Source of the DNA: UBA6398 sp963660485
GTDB lineage: Bacteria > Bacteroidota > Bacteroidia > Bacteroidales > Bacteroidaceae
NCBI GenBank assembly: GCA_963660485.1
Contig: CAVKYH010000004.1
Location: forward strand, 1 to 64,000
DNA length: 64,000 nucleotides
Reading direction: 5' to 3'
Shown here: positions 32,338-40,989 of the stretch, in pieces
Numbering within the stretch: position 1 is the first letter of the stretch
How the letters are laid out: every line of letters begins with the position of its first letter
Made by a program: the position numbers and the translations under genes
The notes under the pieces: model-generated
Databases searched by the model: none
What the model saw: the letters and a program-made list of their open reading frames with translations, nothing else
What the model was told of the DNA's origin: nothing

Positions 32338-34352
32338 TAGTCTGCATAGCCGAAAAACCAAGCGTGGCACGCGATATAGCACAAGTGCTCGGCGCTACCC
32401 AACGTCATGACGGATATCTCGAAGGCAACGGATACCAGGTTACCTGGACTTTCGGCCATCTCTGCGAACTGAAATACCCCGAGGACTATTATGAACCCTG
32501 GCACCGTTGGAGTTTGGCCGCGCTGCCCATGGTGCCGCCACGATTTGGCATACGCCTCAAAAAAGACCGGGGCGTGGAAAAACAGTTCAAGGTAATAAAA
32601 TCACTGTTCCTCAAAGCCGACAAAATAATAAACTGCGGCGATGCCGGACAAGAGGGCGAATTGATACAAAGATGGGTGTTGCAGATGTCGGGTGCGACCT
32701 GCAGCGTGGAAAGACTGTGGATATCTTCGCTCACAGAGGAAAGTATTCGCGAAGGATTCAATTCGCTAAAAGATTCATCGGTTTACAAAAATCTTTATGA
32801 GGCCGGACTTTGCCGCGCAATAGGCGACTGGCTGCTGGGAATGAATGCCACACGACTTTACACGCTTAAATTCGGCTCGCAAGAGCGCGGAGCGCAACCG
32901 TTGTCGGTTGGCAGAGTGCAGACGCCCACTCTCGCGATGATTGTGAACCGCCAAAACGAAATAGAAAACTTTGTGGCGCAGCCTTACTGGGTTCTCTCCA
33001 CGATTTACCGCGACACTACATTCACGGCAACAAGCGGAAATTTCAGCGAAGAGGACAAGGCGCAGGCGGCATTGGAGAAAATTCGCGGCAAAGACTTCTT
33101 TATCGACAGCGTAACCAAGAAAGAAGGAAAGGAAGCGCCCCCAAGATTGTTCGACCTCACTTCTCTGCAAGTGGAATGCAACAAAAAATTTTCGTTCTCG
33201 GCAGAAAAAACGTTGCAGATCGCACAGAGTCTTTACGAAAAGCACGTAACGACCTATCCACGTGTAGACACAACATTTCTTTCCGACGATATATTTCCGA
33301 AATGCAAGGGTATCCTGAATTCTTTGTCGCAGTATGCCGAAATCATAACCCCTTTGCGCGGAAAGGCATTGAGAAAAAACAAAAAGTTCTTTGATTCCTC
33401 GAAAGTAACAGACCACCACGCGATAATTCCGACGGGTGTGGCTGCAAATTCGCTTGTTCCCGACGAGGCGAAAGTGTATGATCTCGTGGCGCGCCACTTT
33501 ATCGCGGCGTTTTATCCCGACTGTGTTTTTTCAACGACCACTGTCATGGGGCATTGCGAGGACGTGAAATTCAAGGCAACGGGCAAGCAGATTATCGAAC
33601 CGGCATGGCGCAACGTTTTTCCCACACAGAAGCGCGATGACGACGAAGATGCGAAAAACAACGAAGCACCCGAGGCCGTTTTGCCCGATTTTGCGAAAGG
33701 CGAAAGCGGAGCTCACAAGCCCGGCGTGGCTAAGAAATTCACCCAGCCCCCCAAACCGTTCACCGAAGCTACGTTGTTGCGGGCAATGGAAACGGCAGGA
33801 AAAAACGTGGAAGACGATTCGTTGCGCGATGCCTTGAAAGAAAACGGAATAGGACGCCCGTCAACGCGCGCAGCTATAATAGAAACGCTTTTCCGACGCA
33901 GATACATCGCCAAGCAACGGAAATCGATTTTCCCAACAGCCACAGGGCGCGAACTTATTGCCACAATCCACGAAAATATCTTGAAAAGCGCGGAACTCAC
34001 AGGGCAATGGGAGAAAAAACTTCGCGAGATAGAGCGTGGGGAATACTCTGCCACGCAGTTTATAGCCGAGTTGAAAGAGATGGTGAGCCGTATCGTGGCA
34101 TCGGTAATGGCTGAGCAAAACACCAAACGCGTAACCTGGACAGCCGCTCCGGCAAAGGCGAAAAACGCCAAGGCATCTGCGCCGCGCAAAACCAAGGAAA
34201 CGAAAAACGCAAAGCAGGAAACCGAAAAAACCGAAGTGAAAGAGGGCGATACATGTCCGTTGTGCGGCAAAGGAAAAGTGATTCGCGGAAAAACAGCCTT
34301 GGGTTGTTCGAGATGGAACGAGGGCTGCTCGTTTCGTGCTCCGTTGAAGTAA
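32334..34352 (+). CDS. topB: DNA topoisomerase III
   Basis: A 672-residue type IA topoisomerase. The TOPRIM domain starts at MIVCIAEKPSVARDIA and contains NCGDAGQEGELIQRW. The active-site tyrosine is in TTYPRVDTTFLSDD. IGRPSTRAAIIETLFRR follows in the core. A C-terminal zinc ribbon, CPLCGKGKVIRG...CSRWNEGC, is complete; the Lys/Ala-rich linker before it (about residues 600-640) is probably disordered. The open frame extends upstream into the ATPase gene, but the ATGA overlap at 32334 with the ATPase stop gives the true start and suggests translational coupling. The enzyme resolves recombination and replication intermediates. Confidence 0.95.
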   Translation: MIVCIAEKPSVARDIAQVLGATQRHDGYLEGNGYQVTWTFGHLCELKYPEDYYEPWHRWSLAALPMVPPRFGIRLKKDRGVEKQFKVIKSLFLKADKIINCGDAGQEGELIQRWVLQMSGATCSVERLWISSLTEESIREGFNSLKDSSVYKNLYEAGLCRAIGDWLLGMNATRLYTLKFGSQERGAQPLSVGRVQTPTLAMIVNRQNEIENFVAQPYWVLSTIYRDTTFTATSGNFSEEDKAQAALEKIRGKDFFIDSVTKKEGKEAPPRLFDLTSLQVECNKKFSFSAEKTLQIAQSLYEKHVTTYPRVDTTFLSDDIFPKCKGILNSLSQYAEIITPLRGKALRKNKKFFDSSKVTDHHAIIPTGVAANSLVPDEAKVYDLVARHFIAAFYPDCVFSTTTVMGHCEDVKFKATGKQIIEPAWRNVFPTQKRDDDEDAKNNEAPEAVLPDFAKGESGAHKPGVAKKFTQPPKPFTEATLLRAMETAGKNVEDDSLRDALKENGIGRPSTRAAIIETLFRRRYIAKQRKSIFPTATGRELIATIHENILKSAELTGQWEKKLREIERGEYSATQFIAELKEMVSRIVASVMAEQNTKRVTWTAAPAKAKNAKASAPRKTKETKNAKQETEKTEVKEGDTCPLCGKGKVIRGKTALGCSRWNEGCSFRAPLK

Positions 34353-34441
34353 AAATCAAAACGTTTTTTGTGTGTAAAGCATTGGTTGTTTGAAGAAAAC
34401 AATCCCATGTTTGCATGCAGATAAAGGACTTGGTTCTACCC

Positions 34442-34578
34442 ATATCAGATTCCCCGAAAACTACAAGGCATATCGTTTTTACGAGGTCAGACCTAATTTA
34501 AATTAGATGCGTCGGAATTTAAATTTGGTGGCCCGGAATTTTTACGAGATGCCGACATGTTTTTACAAGGTGCGGAAG
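34442..34578. repeat. 21-nt ladder repeat, locus 10
   Basis: Words ATATCAGATTC, ACAAGGCATAT, AGGTCAGACCT, AGATGCGTCGG, TGGTGGCCCGG, AGATGCCGACA and AGGTGCGGAAG (the outermost two weaker), with spacers CCCGAAAACT, CGTTTTTACG, AATTTAAATT (twice), AATTTTTACG and TGTTTTTACA. It lies between convergent topB and rpoD and covers most of the 333-nt gap; the rpoD terminator takes the rest. Confidence 0.92.
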
Positions 34579-34620
34579 CCTCTTTGAAAAGCCGTTTGTG
34601 GTGTCTGCAAAAAACGAAAA

Positions 34621-34647
34621 TCCCCGCCGAAAAACAATCGGCAGGGA
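34621..34647 (-). terminator. intrinsic terminator for rpoD
   Basis: Arms 34621-34630 and 34638-34647 pair on the minus-strand transcript with one G-U wobble and are followed by a T-rich stretch. The C-A mismatch on the plus strand shows it is built for rpoD. Confidence 0.8.
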
Positions 34648-34685
34648 AATTTTCTTCGTTTCTTTTTTTCTTTAATTGCGATGCG

Positions 34686-35546
34686 TTATCCCAGATACTT
34701 GGTCAGGATATTAATGTTTACGTCATCGCGCAAACGCCTTAGGGCGCGTTCTTTAATCTGACGCACACGCTCGCGCGTCAAACTGAGGTTGTTTGCCACT
34801 TCTTCGGCAGTCATTTCATTGCATCCGATACCAAACAGCATTTTAAGCACCTGCTGCTCGCGTTCGCTGAGAGTGCTCAAAGCAGAATTGAGATCCTTCG
34901 ACAAAGATTCCTTCTCCATGTTATTGTCTGTGGTGGGAGCGTCCTCATCTGTCATAATGTCGATAAGGGAATTGGAATCATCGTCTTGGAAAGGAGCGTC
35001 AACCGAAACTTTCTTGCCATTGGTGCCCATAGCTTCGCGAACTTTTGCCTCGTCTGTGTCGAGAATGTCAGCAAGTTCCTGCACGGAGGGACGACGTTCG
35101 TTGGCCTGCTCAAAGTTTACCACGGCTTTTGAAAGTTTGCTCTGAAAACCCACTTGATTAAGCGGCATGCGCACAATACGACTCTGCTCGGAAATTGCTT
35201 GCAGTATGCTCTGGCGAATCCACCAAACGGCGTAGGAAATAAATTTGAAGCCGCGGGTTTCATCAAACTTCTGCGCTGCCTTTATAAGCCCGAGGTTTCC
35301 CTCGTCTATGAGATCGTTCAGCGCGAGTCCCTGGTTTTGATACTGTTTTGCAACACTCACTACAAATCGCAGGTTTGCCCGCGTGAGCTTGTCAAGTGCC
35401 CTTCTGTCTCCCTTGTGGATTTTTTGGGCGAGTTCCACTTCTTCATCGGTAGAAATCAGTTCTTCGCGTCCTATCTCCACCAGATACTTGTCAAGCGCGG
35501 CGTTCTGCCGGTTCGTGATGCTTTTGTTGATTTTTAGTTGCCTCAT
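34686..35546 (-). CDS. rpoD: primary RNA polymerase sigma factor
   Basis: A 286-residue primary sigma factor in the short Bacteroidota form, which lacks region 1.1 and the non-conserved domain. It starts MRQLKINKSITNRQNAALDKYL. Region 2 is intact (LVEIGREELIS, NLRFVVSVAKQYQNQGL, DLIDEGNLGLIKAAQKFDETRGFKFISYAVWWIRQ). Region 3 has RPSVQELADIL, and region 4 ends in the helix-turn-helix SLTRERVRQIKERALRRL. This is the sigma expected to read the TAnnTTTG boxes found across the window. Its own box is at 35564-35571. Confidence 0.97.
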   Translation of the reverse strand: MRQLKINKSITNRQNAALDKYLVEIGREELISTDEEVELAQKIHKGDRRALDKLTRANLRFVVSVAKQYQNQGLALNDLIDEGNLGLIKAAQKFDETRGFKFISYAVWWIRQSILQAISEQSRIVRMPLNQVGFQSKLSKAVVNFEQANERRPSVQELADILDTDEAKVREAMGTNGKKVSVDAPFQDDDSNSLIDIMTDEDAPTTDNNMEKESLSKDLNSALSTLSEREQQVLKMLFGIGCNEMTAEEVANNLSLTRERVRQIKERALRRLRDDVNINILTKYLG

Positions 35547-35563
35547 AATATTCCAAAAGTGCG

Positions 35564-35571
35564 CAAAAATA
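35564..35571 (-). promoter_or_regulatory. -7 box for rpoD
   Basis: TATTTTTG followed by CGCAC on the minus strand, 17 nt upstream of the rpoD ATG. Confidence 0.65.
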
Positions 35572-35666
35572 CGATTTTTCTTCTACATACACAAACTTTT
35601 AACGGCTTTTTCTTCGTTTTATTATACACACGCCGTCTATTCGTTGCGGCAAAGGTGGAAAATGGT

Positions 35667-35674
35667 TACTTTTG
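35667..35674 (+). promoter_or_regulatory. -7 box for the DUF2027-Smr gene
   Basis: TACTTTTG followed by TTCG, 21 nt upstream of the ATG at 35696. It is divergent from the rpoD box. Confidence 0.6.
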
Positions 35675-35695
35675 TTCGAGAAAAAATAGCAAAAG

Positions 35696-36793
35696 ATGAA
35701 AATAGGAGATACTGTAAGATTTTTGAAAGAGGTTGGCGGAGGAAGAGTTTCCGGTTTCCAGGACAAATATACCGTACTTGTGGAAGACGCCGACGGATTT
35801 GAAATTCCCATGCCCATAAGCGAGTGTGTCGTAGAGGGCGGAGAGAGTTACGAAGGCGGCACATGGGGAAAGGCGAAAGCCGATGCCAAGGCCGAGATTG
35901 CCGAAAAGAAAAAGAAGATGCAGCCCGAAGTTGCGGCTACGGCGCAGAAAGGGGACGACACCCCCAAGTTCCACCCGGCGCCATTGGAGCGCCGCGACGG
36001 CGAAAGGCTCAACGTTTATCTGGCATTCGTTCCCAATACGCCCGACGACATGGTTGAGACCACTTTCGACGCTTATCTTGTAAACGACAGCAACTATTTC
36101 ATCACGCTCACCTGGCTTTCGGCGCAGGGCACGGCGTGGCGTGCGCGTTACGGGGGAACCATTGAGCCTAACACCAAGGAATTTCTTGAGGAGATAAGCC
36201 GCGCGCAAATCGACGACATATCCCGTATTGCCTTGCAGATGATAGCGTATAAACGGGAAAAGACGTTCAGCCTGAAACCTGCGATAAGTGTGGAAATGCG
36301 TATCGACGGCACAAAATTCTATAAGGTGGGAGCGTTCAAGCCGAGCCTTTTCTTTGAAGAGCCTGCCCTTGTGCTCGATGTGGTAAGGGACGACGAACCG
36401 GTGCGCACTGTTTTTGCCGATGCGGGACAGATTCGCGAAGCGCTGATGGGGCGAAAGGTTGAAGAGAAGTCAAAGCATGCGGCAACAGAACCGGCGAGAG
36501 TGAAAAATCCTAACGAGATAGAAGTGAACCTGCACGATTATGCGCTGTTTGATTCCGTGAAAGGACTTACCAATGCCGATATTCTCAACCGCCAGTTGCA
36601 GGAAGTGCGCGACACAATGGAGAAATACAAGGGCAAGAAGGGAATGCGCATTGTTTTTATCCACGGCAAGGGAGAGGGTGTGCTCCGCAATGAGGTTTTG
36701 CGCGAACTTAAACGCCATTATCCCGCATGCCGCACACAGGACGCTTCGTTTCAGGAATACGGCTTCGGAGCTACGCTCGTTACGATAGGGTAG
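35696..36793 (+). CDS. DUF2027 protein with C-terminal Smr domain
   Basis: A 365-residue protein. The N-terminus (MKIGDTVRFLKEVGGGRVSGF) looks like an SH3-like beta barrel. A Lys/Ala/Glu-rich helix (about 60-85) links it to the DUF2027 beta domain (RLNVYLAFVPNTPDDMVETTFDAYLVND). The last 80 residues form an Smr (MutS2 C-terminal) domain: EVNLHDYALFDSVKGL, FIHGKGEGVLRNEVLREL. Smr domains are nucleic-acid nucleases or binders, and the HGKGEG loop is intact. The role of this fusion is unknown. It is divergent from rpoD and has no signal peptide. Confidence 0.9.
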   Translation: MKIGDTVRFLKEVGGGRVSGFQDKYTVLVEDADGFEIPMPISECVVEGGESYEGGTWGKAKADAKAEIAEKKKKMQPEVAATAQKGDDTPKFHPAPLERRDGERLNVYLAFVPNTPDDMVETTFDAYLVNDSNYFITLTWLSAQGTAWRARYGGTIEPNTKEFLEEISRAQIDDISRIALQMIAYKREKTFSLKPAISVEMRIDGTKFYKVGAFKPSLFFEEPALVLDVVRDDEPVRTVFADAGQIREALMGRKVEEKSKHAATEPARVKNPNEIEVNLHDYALFDSVKGLTNADILNRQLQEVRDTMEKYKGKKGMRIVFIHGKGEGVLRNEVLRELKRHYPACRTQDASFQEYGFGATLVTIG

Positions 36794-36866
36794 AGCATAA
36801 AGACCAAACCTTTTTTGCATGTTGCAAGGCTTTTTGTAAAAGCCTTAATACCATGTTGTTACGATA

Positions 36867-36971
36867 TGGTCGTATCTCGTAAAAATTCCGACGCATCTAA
36901 TTTAAATTAGATGCGTCGGAATTTAAATTTGGTGGCCCGGAGTTTTTACAAGATGCCGACTTGTTTTTCCC
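36867..36971. repeat. 21-nt ladder repeat, locus 11 (contains a 42-bp perfect palindrome)
   Basis: Words TGGTCGTATCT, CCGACGCATCT, AGATGCGTCGG, TGGTGGCCCGG and AGATGCCGACT, with spacers CGTAAAAATT, AATTTAAATT (twice), AGTTTTTACA and TGTTTTTCCC. Positions 36883-36924 are a perfect palindrome of the same size as in locus 9 but built from a different word pair. It lies between the convergent DUF2027-Smr gene and coaD. Confidence 0.93.
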
Positions 36972-37098
36972 CATGCATAGCAGGGTCTTTCAGACTTGCG
37001 GAATGAGGCGTTCGATGTGCGGAAAAATACTTCAAACAAGTAAAAAAAGATTTCCGTTTCGGCTTGCGGAGATATATAAATAAGGCGTGTAAAAATAG

Positions 37099-37203
37099 AC
37101 ACGGGATATCGTTTTTCTGATGTCTGACACTATTCAAACAATGTCTGACATCGTTTAAATAATATCAGACATTGTTTTTGCGATACCGGGACACGTTTTT
37201 TGC
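37099..37203. repeat. 21-nt ladder repeat, locus 12
   Basis: Words ACACGGGATAT, ATGTCTGACAC, ATGTCTGACAT, ATATCAGACAT and ATACCGGGACA, with spacers CGTTTTTCTG, TATTCAAACA, CGTTTAAATA, TGTTTTTGCG and CGTTTTTTGC. It shares the 507-nt gap with locus 11, 127 nt away. The sequence between them (36972-37098) shows no ORF or hairpin worth naming. Confidence 0.92.
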
Positions 37204-37300
37204 AGTCCCGTTTTGCTTCAAAAAAAAATCGGATTCTGTTTTTGCCGCACCCTATATCTTTGGGTTGAAACAAGGGCGAAAACAGTGTAGACAGTTGGCG

Positions 37301-37750
37301 TTATTTCGTCTTGGGCAGAAAATCCGAAACATCGCGCCCGTGGGATATAAGATCGCGCACCACGCTCGAACTTATTGCGGCAAGGCGCGGCTCGGTAAAG
37401 AGTATCACCGTTTCCACACCGGTCAGACGGCGGTTCATGTCGGCCATGTCGCGCTCGTATTCAAAGTCTTTCACCGAGCGAAGCCCGCGCAAAATAAATT
37501 TGGCGTTCATGCGGTGGGCGAAGTCGATAGTCAAATCATCGTAGCTGTGTACGCTTACGCGCGGTTCGTCTTTGTAATAATTCTTTATGGTTTCCACGCG
37601 TTTCGCGGTCTCGGATAAAACGGATTTCTCCTTGTTTACGCCGATTCCTATGAAGATATGGTCGAAAATTTGCAGACCTCGTCTCACCATAGCCTCATGT
37701 CCTATGGTAAAGGGGTCGAAACTTCCGGGGAATATAGCCAGTCTTTCCAT
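37301..37750 (-). CDS. coaD: pantetheine-phosphate adenylyltransferase
   Basis: A 149-residue enzyme of coenzyme A synthesis that makes dephospho-CoA from phosphopantetheine and ATP. It has the nucleotidyltransferase start MERLAIFPGSFDPFTIGH (T/HxGH motif), then ILRGLRSVKDFEYERDMADMNR and the C-terminal ISSSVVRDLISHGRDVSDFLP. The frame allows a start five codons upstream at 37765, but the MERLAIFPGSFDP start fits the family. parE ends 17 nt upstream, so the two genes may be co-transcribed. Confidence 0.95.
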   Translation of the reverse strand: MERLAIFPGSFDPFTIGHEAMVRRGLQIFDHIFIGIGVNKEKSVLSETAKRVETIKNYYKDEPRVSVHSYDDLTIDFAHRMNAKFILRGLRSVKDFEYERDMADMNRRLTGVETVILFTEPRLAAISSSVVRDLISHGRDVSDFLPKTK

Positions 37751-37767
37751 TAGCGTCAAATACAATA

Positions 37768-39771
37768 TTAATTTTCGAGATATTCGGGGTGATCTTCTTC
37801 TACAACAAGATTTTCAATTATGAAGTTCTGACGCTCCGAAGTGTTCTTGCCCATATAATAAGCCAGCATTTCGCCCACATTGTCGCTCTTGTTGAGCGTG
37901 ATAGGGTCGAGGCGCATTTCCGGTCCGATGAAATGTTTGAATTCGTCGGGATCGATTTCTCCAAGTCCTTTGAATCGCGTGATTTCCGGGTTGGGCTGCA
38001 AACGTTGTATGGCTTCGCGGCGTTCTTCGTCGGTGTAGCAATAAACTGTCTCGTATTCCGAATGTCCTTCGCTGCGTTTCTTTTTCAGCACATCGGCTCC
38101 CGCCGCGTTGTCGTCAATCTTTATTTGCTTCTTTCCCGCTGCCGTATTCTTTTTCTTGTTTCTCACTCTGAACAGAGGCGTCTGCAAAATATATACGTGC
38201 CCTTTCTTTATGAGTTCGGGGAAGAATTGCAGGAAAAAAGTAGTTATCAGCAATCTTATGTGCATTCCGTCTACATCGGCATCGGTTGCCACGATAACCT
38301 TGTTGTATCTCAGTCCGTCGAGACCGTCTTCAATGTTAAGCGCAGACTGCAAAAGATAAAATTCATCGTTTTCGTAAACAGTTTTCTTGGTTTGCCCGAA
38401 CGAGTTAAGCGGTTTGCCTCGAAGCGAAAAGACTGCCTGGGTTTTTGCATCGCGGCATTTTGTGATTGTACCCGATGCCGAGTCTCCCTCAGTGATGAAG
38501 ATGCAACTTTCCTCCCTTTTGTCGCCGCGCGCATCGTTGTAATGTATGTGGCAGTCGCGTAGTTTTCGGTTGTGGAGGCTTGCTTTTTTTGATCTTTCCC
38601 TTGCCAGTTTCGTTACTCCCGCAATTGCTTTTCTTTCTTTCTCGGATTGTTGGATTTTCTCGAGTATGGCGTTGGCAATATCCGGGTTCTTGTGCAGATA
38701 ATTGTCGAGATTTTCTTTAATGAAGTCGCCCACAAATTTGTTTACGCTCGTTCCCGTTCCTTCTTTTCCTATCGTGAGGCTGCCGAGTTTGATTTTCGTT
38801 TGACTTTCAAACTGCGGTTCTTCGATGTTGACGGCTATTGCGCCCACGATGCCGTTGCGGATATCCTGGAAGTCGAGATCTTTTCCGTAGAACTCCTTCA
38901 AGGTTTTTGCCACATGCTCCTTGAAAGCGCTTTGGTGGGTTCCGCCCATGGTGGTGTGCTGTCCGTTAACGAAGGAGTAGTATTCCTCGCCGTATTGGTT
39001 GGTATGCGTGAAAGCTATCTCTATGTCCGTGCCGGTGAGGTGGACTATGGGATAGATTGCGGGGGTTGTCATGTTGTCGGTAAGCAAGTCTTCGAGACCG
39101 TTGCGGCTTTGAATCTTGCGTCCGTTGAATATTATCGAAAGCCCGATGTTGAGATACGTATAGTTACGGAGCATTGTTTCGATGAACTCTGTGTGGAAAC
39201 GGAATTTCTTGAACAAAGTTTCATCGGGGTGGAAATATACGTAAGTTCCGTTCTCTTCTTGTGTGTCGGCAGTGGTATCGCTTATGAGTTTTCCGGCTTC
39301 GAATATTGCCGTTCTCATTTTTCCGTCGCGATGCGAGCGCACTTCGTAGCGAGAACTCAGGGCATTGACCGCCTTGGAGCCCACGCCGTTCATACCAACG
39401 CTCTTTTTGAAAGCCTTGCTGTCGTATTTGCCGCCGGTGTTGAGCATGCTCACGGCGTCGACAAGCGCGCCAAGGGGAATGCCTCGCCCGAAGTCGCGCA
39501 CGGTAACGGCTTTGTCGTCGATAAGTTCGATTTCAATGCGTTTTCCGGCGTTCATCTTAAACTCGTCAATGGAGTTGTCGATTGTTTCCTTGAGAAGCAC
39601 GTAAATTCCGTCGTCGGAATGGGAGCCGTCGCCCAGACGCCCGATATACATTCCGGGACGTGTGCGGATATGGGTGGTATCGTCGAGGTGGCGTATGCTG
39701 CTTTCGTCATACATAACCTCGGTTTGCGGGGTTTCTTCCTGATTGTCGATATTCAGTAGGTCTTCTGCCAT
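37768..39771 (-). CDS. parE: DNA topoisomerase IV subunit B
   Basis: A 667-residue type IIA topoisomerase B subunit. The GHKL ATPase domain shows KETIDNSIDEF, DFGRGIPLG and GVGSKAVNALS. The TOPRIM domain has ITEGDSASGT and DADVDGMHIR. SLRGKPLNSFG after the EGDSASG block points to ParE rather than GyrB. The frame is open up to 39954, but the extra 61 codons run toward ladder locus 13 and past the -7 box, so ATG 39771 is chosen. The leader carries a short hairpin around 39792-39809. It decatenates daughter chromosomes. The A subunit is not in this window. Confidence 0.93.
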   Translation of the reverse strand: MAEDLLNIDNQEETPQTEVMYDESSIRHLDDTTHIRTRPGMYIGRLGDGSHSDDGIYVLLKETIDNSIDEFKMNAGKRIEIELIDDKAVTVRDFGRGIPLGALVDAVSMLNTGGKYDSKAFKKSVGMNGVGSKAVNALSSRYEVRSHRDGKMRTAIFEAGKLISDTTADTQEENGTYVYFHPDETLFKKFRFHTEFIETMLRNYTYLNIGLSIIFNGRKIQSRNGLEDLLTDNMTTPAIYPIVHLTGTDIEIAFTHTNQYGEEYYSFVNGQHTTMGGTHQSAFKEHVAKTLKEFYGKDLDFQDIRNGIVGAIAVNIEEPQFESQTKIKLGSLTIGKEGTGTSVNKFVGDFIKENLDNYLHKNPDIANAILEKIQQSEKERKAIAGVTKLARERSKKASLHNRKLRDCHIHYNDARGDKREESCIFITEGDSASGTITKCRDAKTQAVFSLRGKPLNSFGQTKKTVYENDEFYLLQSALNIEDGLDGLRYNKVIVATDADVDGMHIRLLITTFFLQFFPELIKKGHVYILQTPLFRVRNKKKNTAAGKKQIKIDDNAAGADVLKKKRSEGHSEYETVYCYTDEERREAIQRLQPNPEITRFKGLGEIDPDEFKHFIGPEMRLDPITLNKSDNVGEMLAYYMGKNTSERQNFIIENLVVEEDHPEYLEN

Positions 39772-39816
39772 ATTATATATAGGATAACTGATGCCGCACA
39801 TGCGCGGCAGTCTGCG

Positions 39817-39824
39817 CAAAAATA
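39817..39824 (-). promoter_or_regulatory. -7 box for parE
   Basis: TATTTTTG followed by CGCAG on the minus strand, 45 nt upstream of the parE ATG. Confidence 0.65.
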
Positions 39825-39924
39825 CAAAAAATCCGCGAGACACATCACAAAATCCTTTCTCCGGCCCACGCCGTGAATACTTTGGAGGCTTTGCGCAACC
39901 CCTATGTTTCCTGGCGTTTTCAAC

Positions 39925-40008
39925 ACACGGCATCTCGTAAAAACTCCAAGGCATCTAATTTAAATTCCGACGCATCTAATTTAAATTTGGTGGCCCGGAG
40001 TTTTTTCC
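39925..40008. repeat. 21-nt ladder repeat, locus 13
   Basis: Words ACACGGCATCT, CCAAGGCATCT, CCGACGCATCT and TGGTGGCCCGG at exact 21-nt pitch, with spacers CGTAAAAACT, AATTTAAATT (twice) and AGTTTTTTCC. Two words of the same orientation follow each other, so no long palindrome forms. It sits in the 442-nt gap between divergent parE and the 40.2 kb gene; the rest of the gap holds only the two promoters. Confidence 0.92.
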
Positions 40009-40170
40009 ATGATTTTAGCGGTTTGAACATGCTGGCAAAGCGGTGGAATTTTTTCGCTTTTGTGCCGCATGAGATGAGACGTAATCTTTATAAGGTTGTA
40101 AAAATTGGTAAAAAAGTAAAGGTTTGGTGCTTTTTGAGAAAACAACAGATGAAAATAAGAGGGAAAATTA

Positions 40171-40178
40171 TATCTTTG
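40171..40178 (+). promoter_or_regulatory. -7 box for the secreted esterase/glycosidase cluster
   Basis: TATCTTTG followed by TGCC, 35 nt upstream of the ATG at 40214. It is the only clear promoter found for the four genes up to 46.8 kb. Confidence 0.65.
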
Positions 40179-40213
40179 TGCCTAATTATAAATTAAAAAG
40201 ATAAATTCGTATC

Positions 40214-40957
40214 ATGAAAAATAGCTTACTGCTCTTTTCTCTTTTGCTTGTATTGGGTGCGAAAAACGCATCTGCGCAAAACTATCCCTCAACCGATTCT
40301 TTGGGAAACAAAGTGTATTATAAAATAGTGAGTGCCTATCCCGAATATTCCAAGATGTGCATCGTGGACAACACGCGCAAAGCCGGCACTACGGGATACA
40401 AATTTACTATAGAGGAAATGCAGGACGATCTATACGTTCAGGAGTGGCAAATAGTGGCAGATGCCAACGACGACAGCGGCACATATTTCTTGCGCAATCG
40501 CAGTACGCTTAGATACATAAGCCCCGCTGGAACGTGGAAAGACAACTTTTATGTACAGGAAGCCGCAGGAACGAAAATAAACCTCAAGTCGTTTGTTTTT
40601 GAAGACTTGAAAGACAACCAGATTTCCATTAAATGTGTCGACGGCGACGATGTGCGCTATCTGTTCGCGGCCGATTCTGCTGGAGTAGTGCCGTCGCTCA
40701 ACGAATATGGCAAGGAAAATTCCGTTTGGGCGTGGAATGTATGCACCACAAAGGGTGTGCCCGTTTCGGTGAGCAAGATAATCAAGGACAACAACGTGAA
40801 AATTCAAGTGGTTGACCGGGTGATAAAGGTGGAAGGCACTAATGTCTACACAATAATGAACAACGAAGGCATGATGCTCAACAAGAATCAGCAACTCATG
40901 CCCGGCATCTATTTCGTGAACGCAAAAGGAATTTCCTATAAGGTTCTCGTGAAATAA
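40214..40957 (+). CDS. secreted protein of unknown function with C-terminal GIY-type module
   Basis: A 247-residue exported protein, signal peptide 1-21 (ending NASAQ). The body is beta-rich with repeated short aromatic motifs (GTYFLRNRSTLRYISPAGTW, FVFEDLKDNQISIKCVDGDDVRYLF), reminiscent of a ricin-type or beta-trefoil lectin fold. The last 40 residues (NVYTIMNNEGMMLNKNQQLMPGIYFVNAKG...) look like the C-terminal modules of many secreted Bacteroidota proteins, some of which act in type IX secretion or surface attachment. It precedes two esterases and a GH5-like protein on the same strand, which suggests a carbohydrate-related role. I recognise no named family. Confidence 0.75.
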   Translation: MKNSLLLFSLLLVLGAKNASAQNYPSTDSLGNKVYYKIVSAYPEYSKMCIVDNTRKAGTTGYKFTIEEMQDDLYVQEWQIVADANDDSGTYFLRNRSTLRYISPAGTWKDNFYVQEAAGTKINLKSFVFEDLKDNQISIKCVDGDDVRYLFAADSAGVVPSLNEYGKENSVWAWNVCTTKGVPVSVSKIIKDNNVKIQVVDRVIKVEGTNVYTIMNNEGMMLNKNQQLMPGIYFVNAKGISYKVLVK

Positions 40958-40989
40958 ATTTCCTGCAAGAAAGAAAAAACAATCTCAAT

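Noticed and set aside
39772..39954. N-terminal extension of ParE
   Set aside because: The extension runs past the -7 box at 39817-39824 and toward ladder locus 13; the family start is at 39771.
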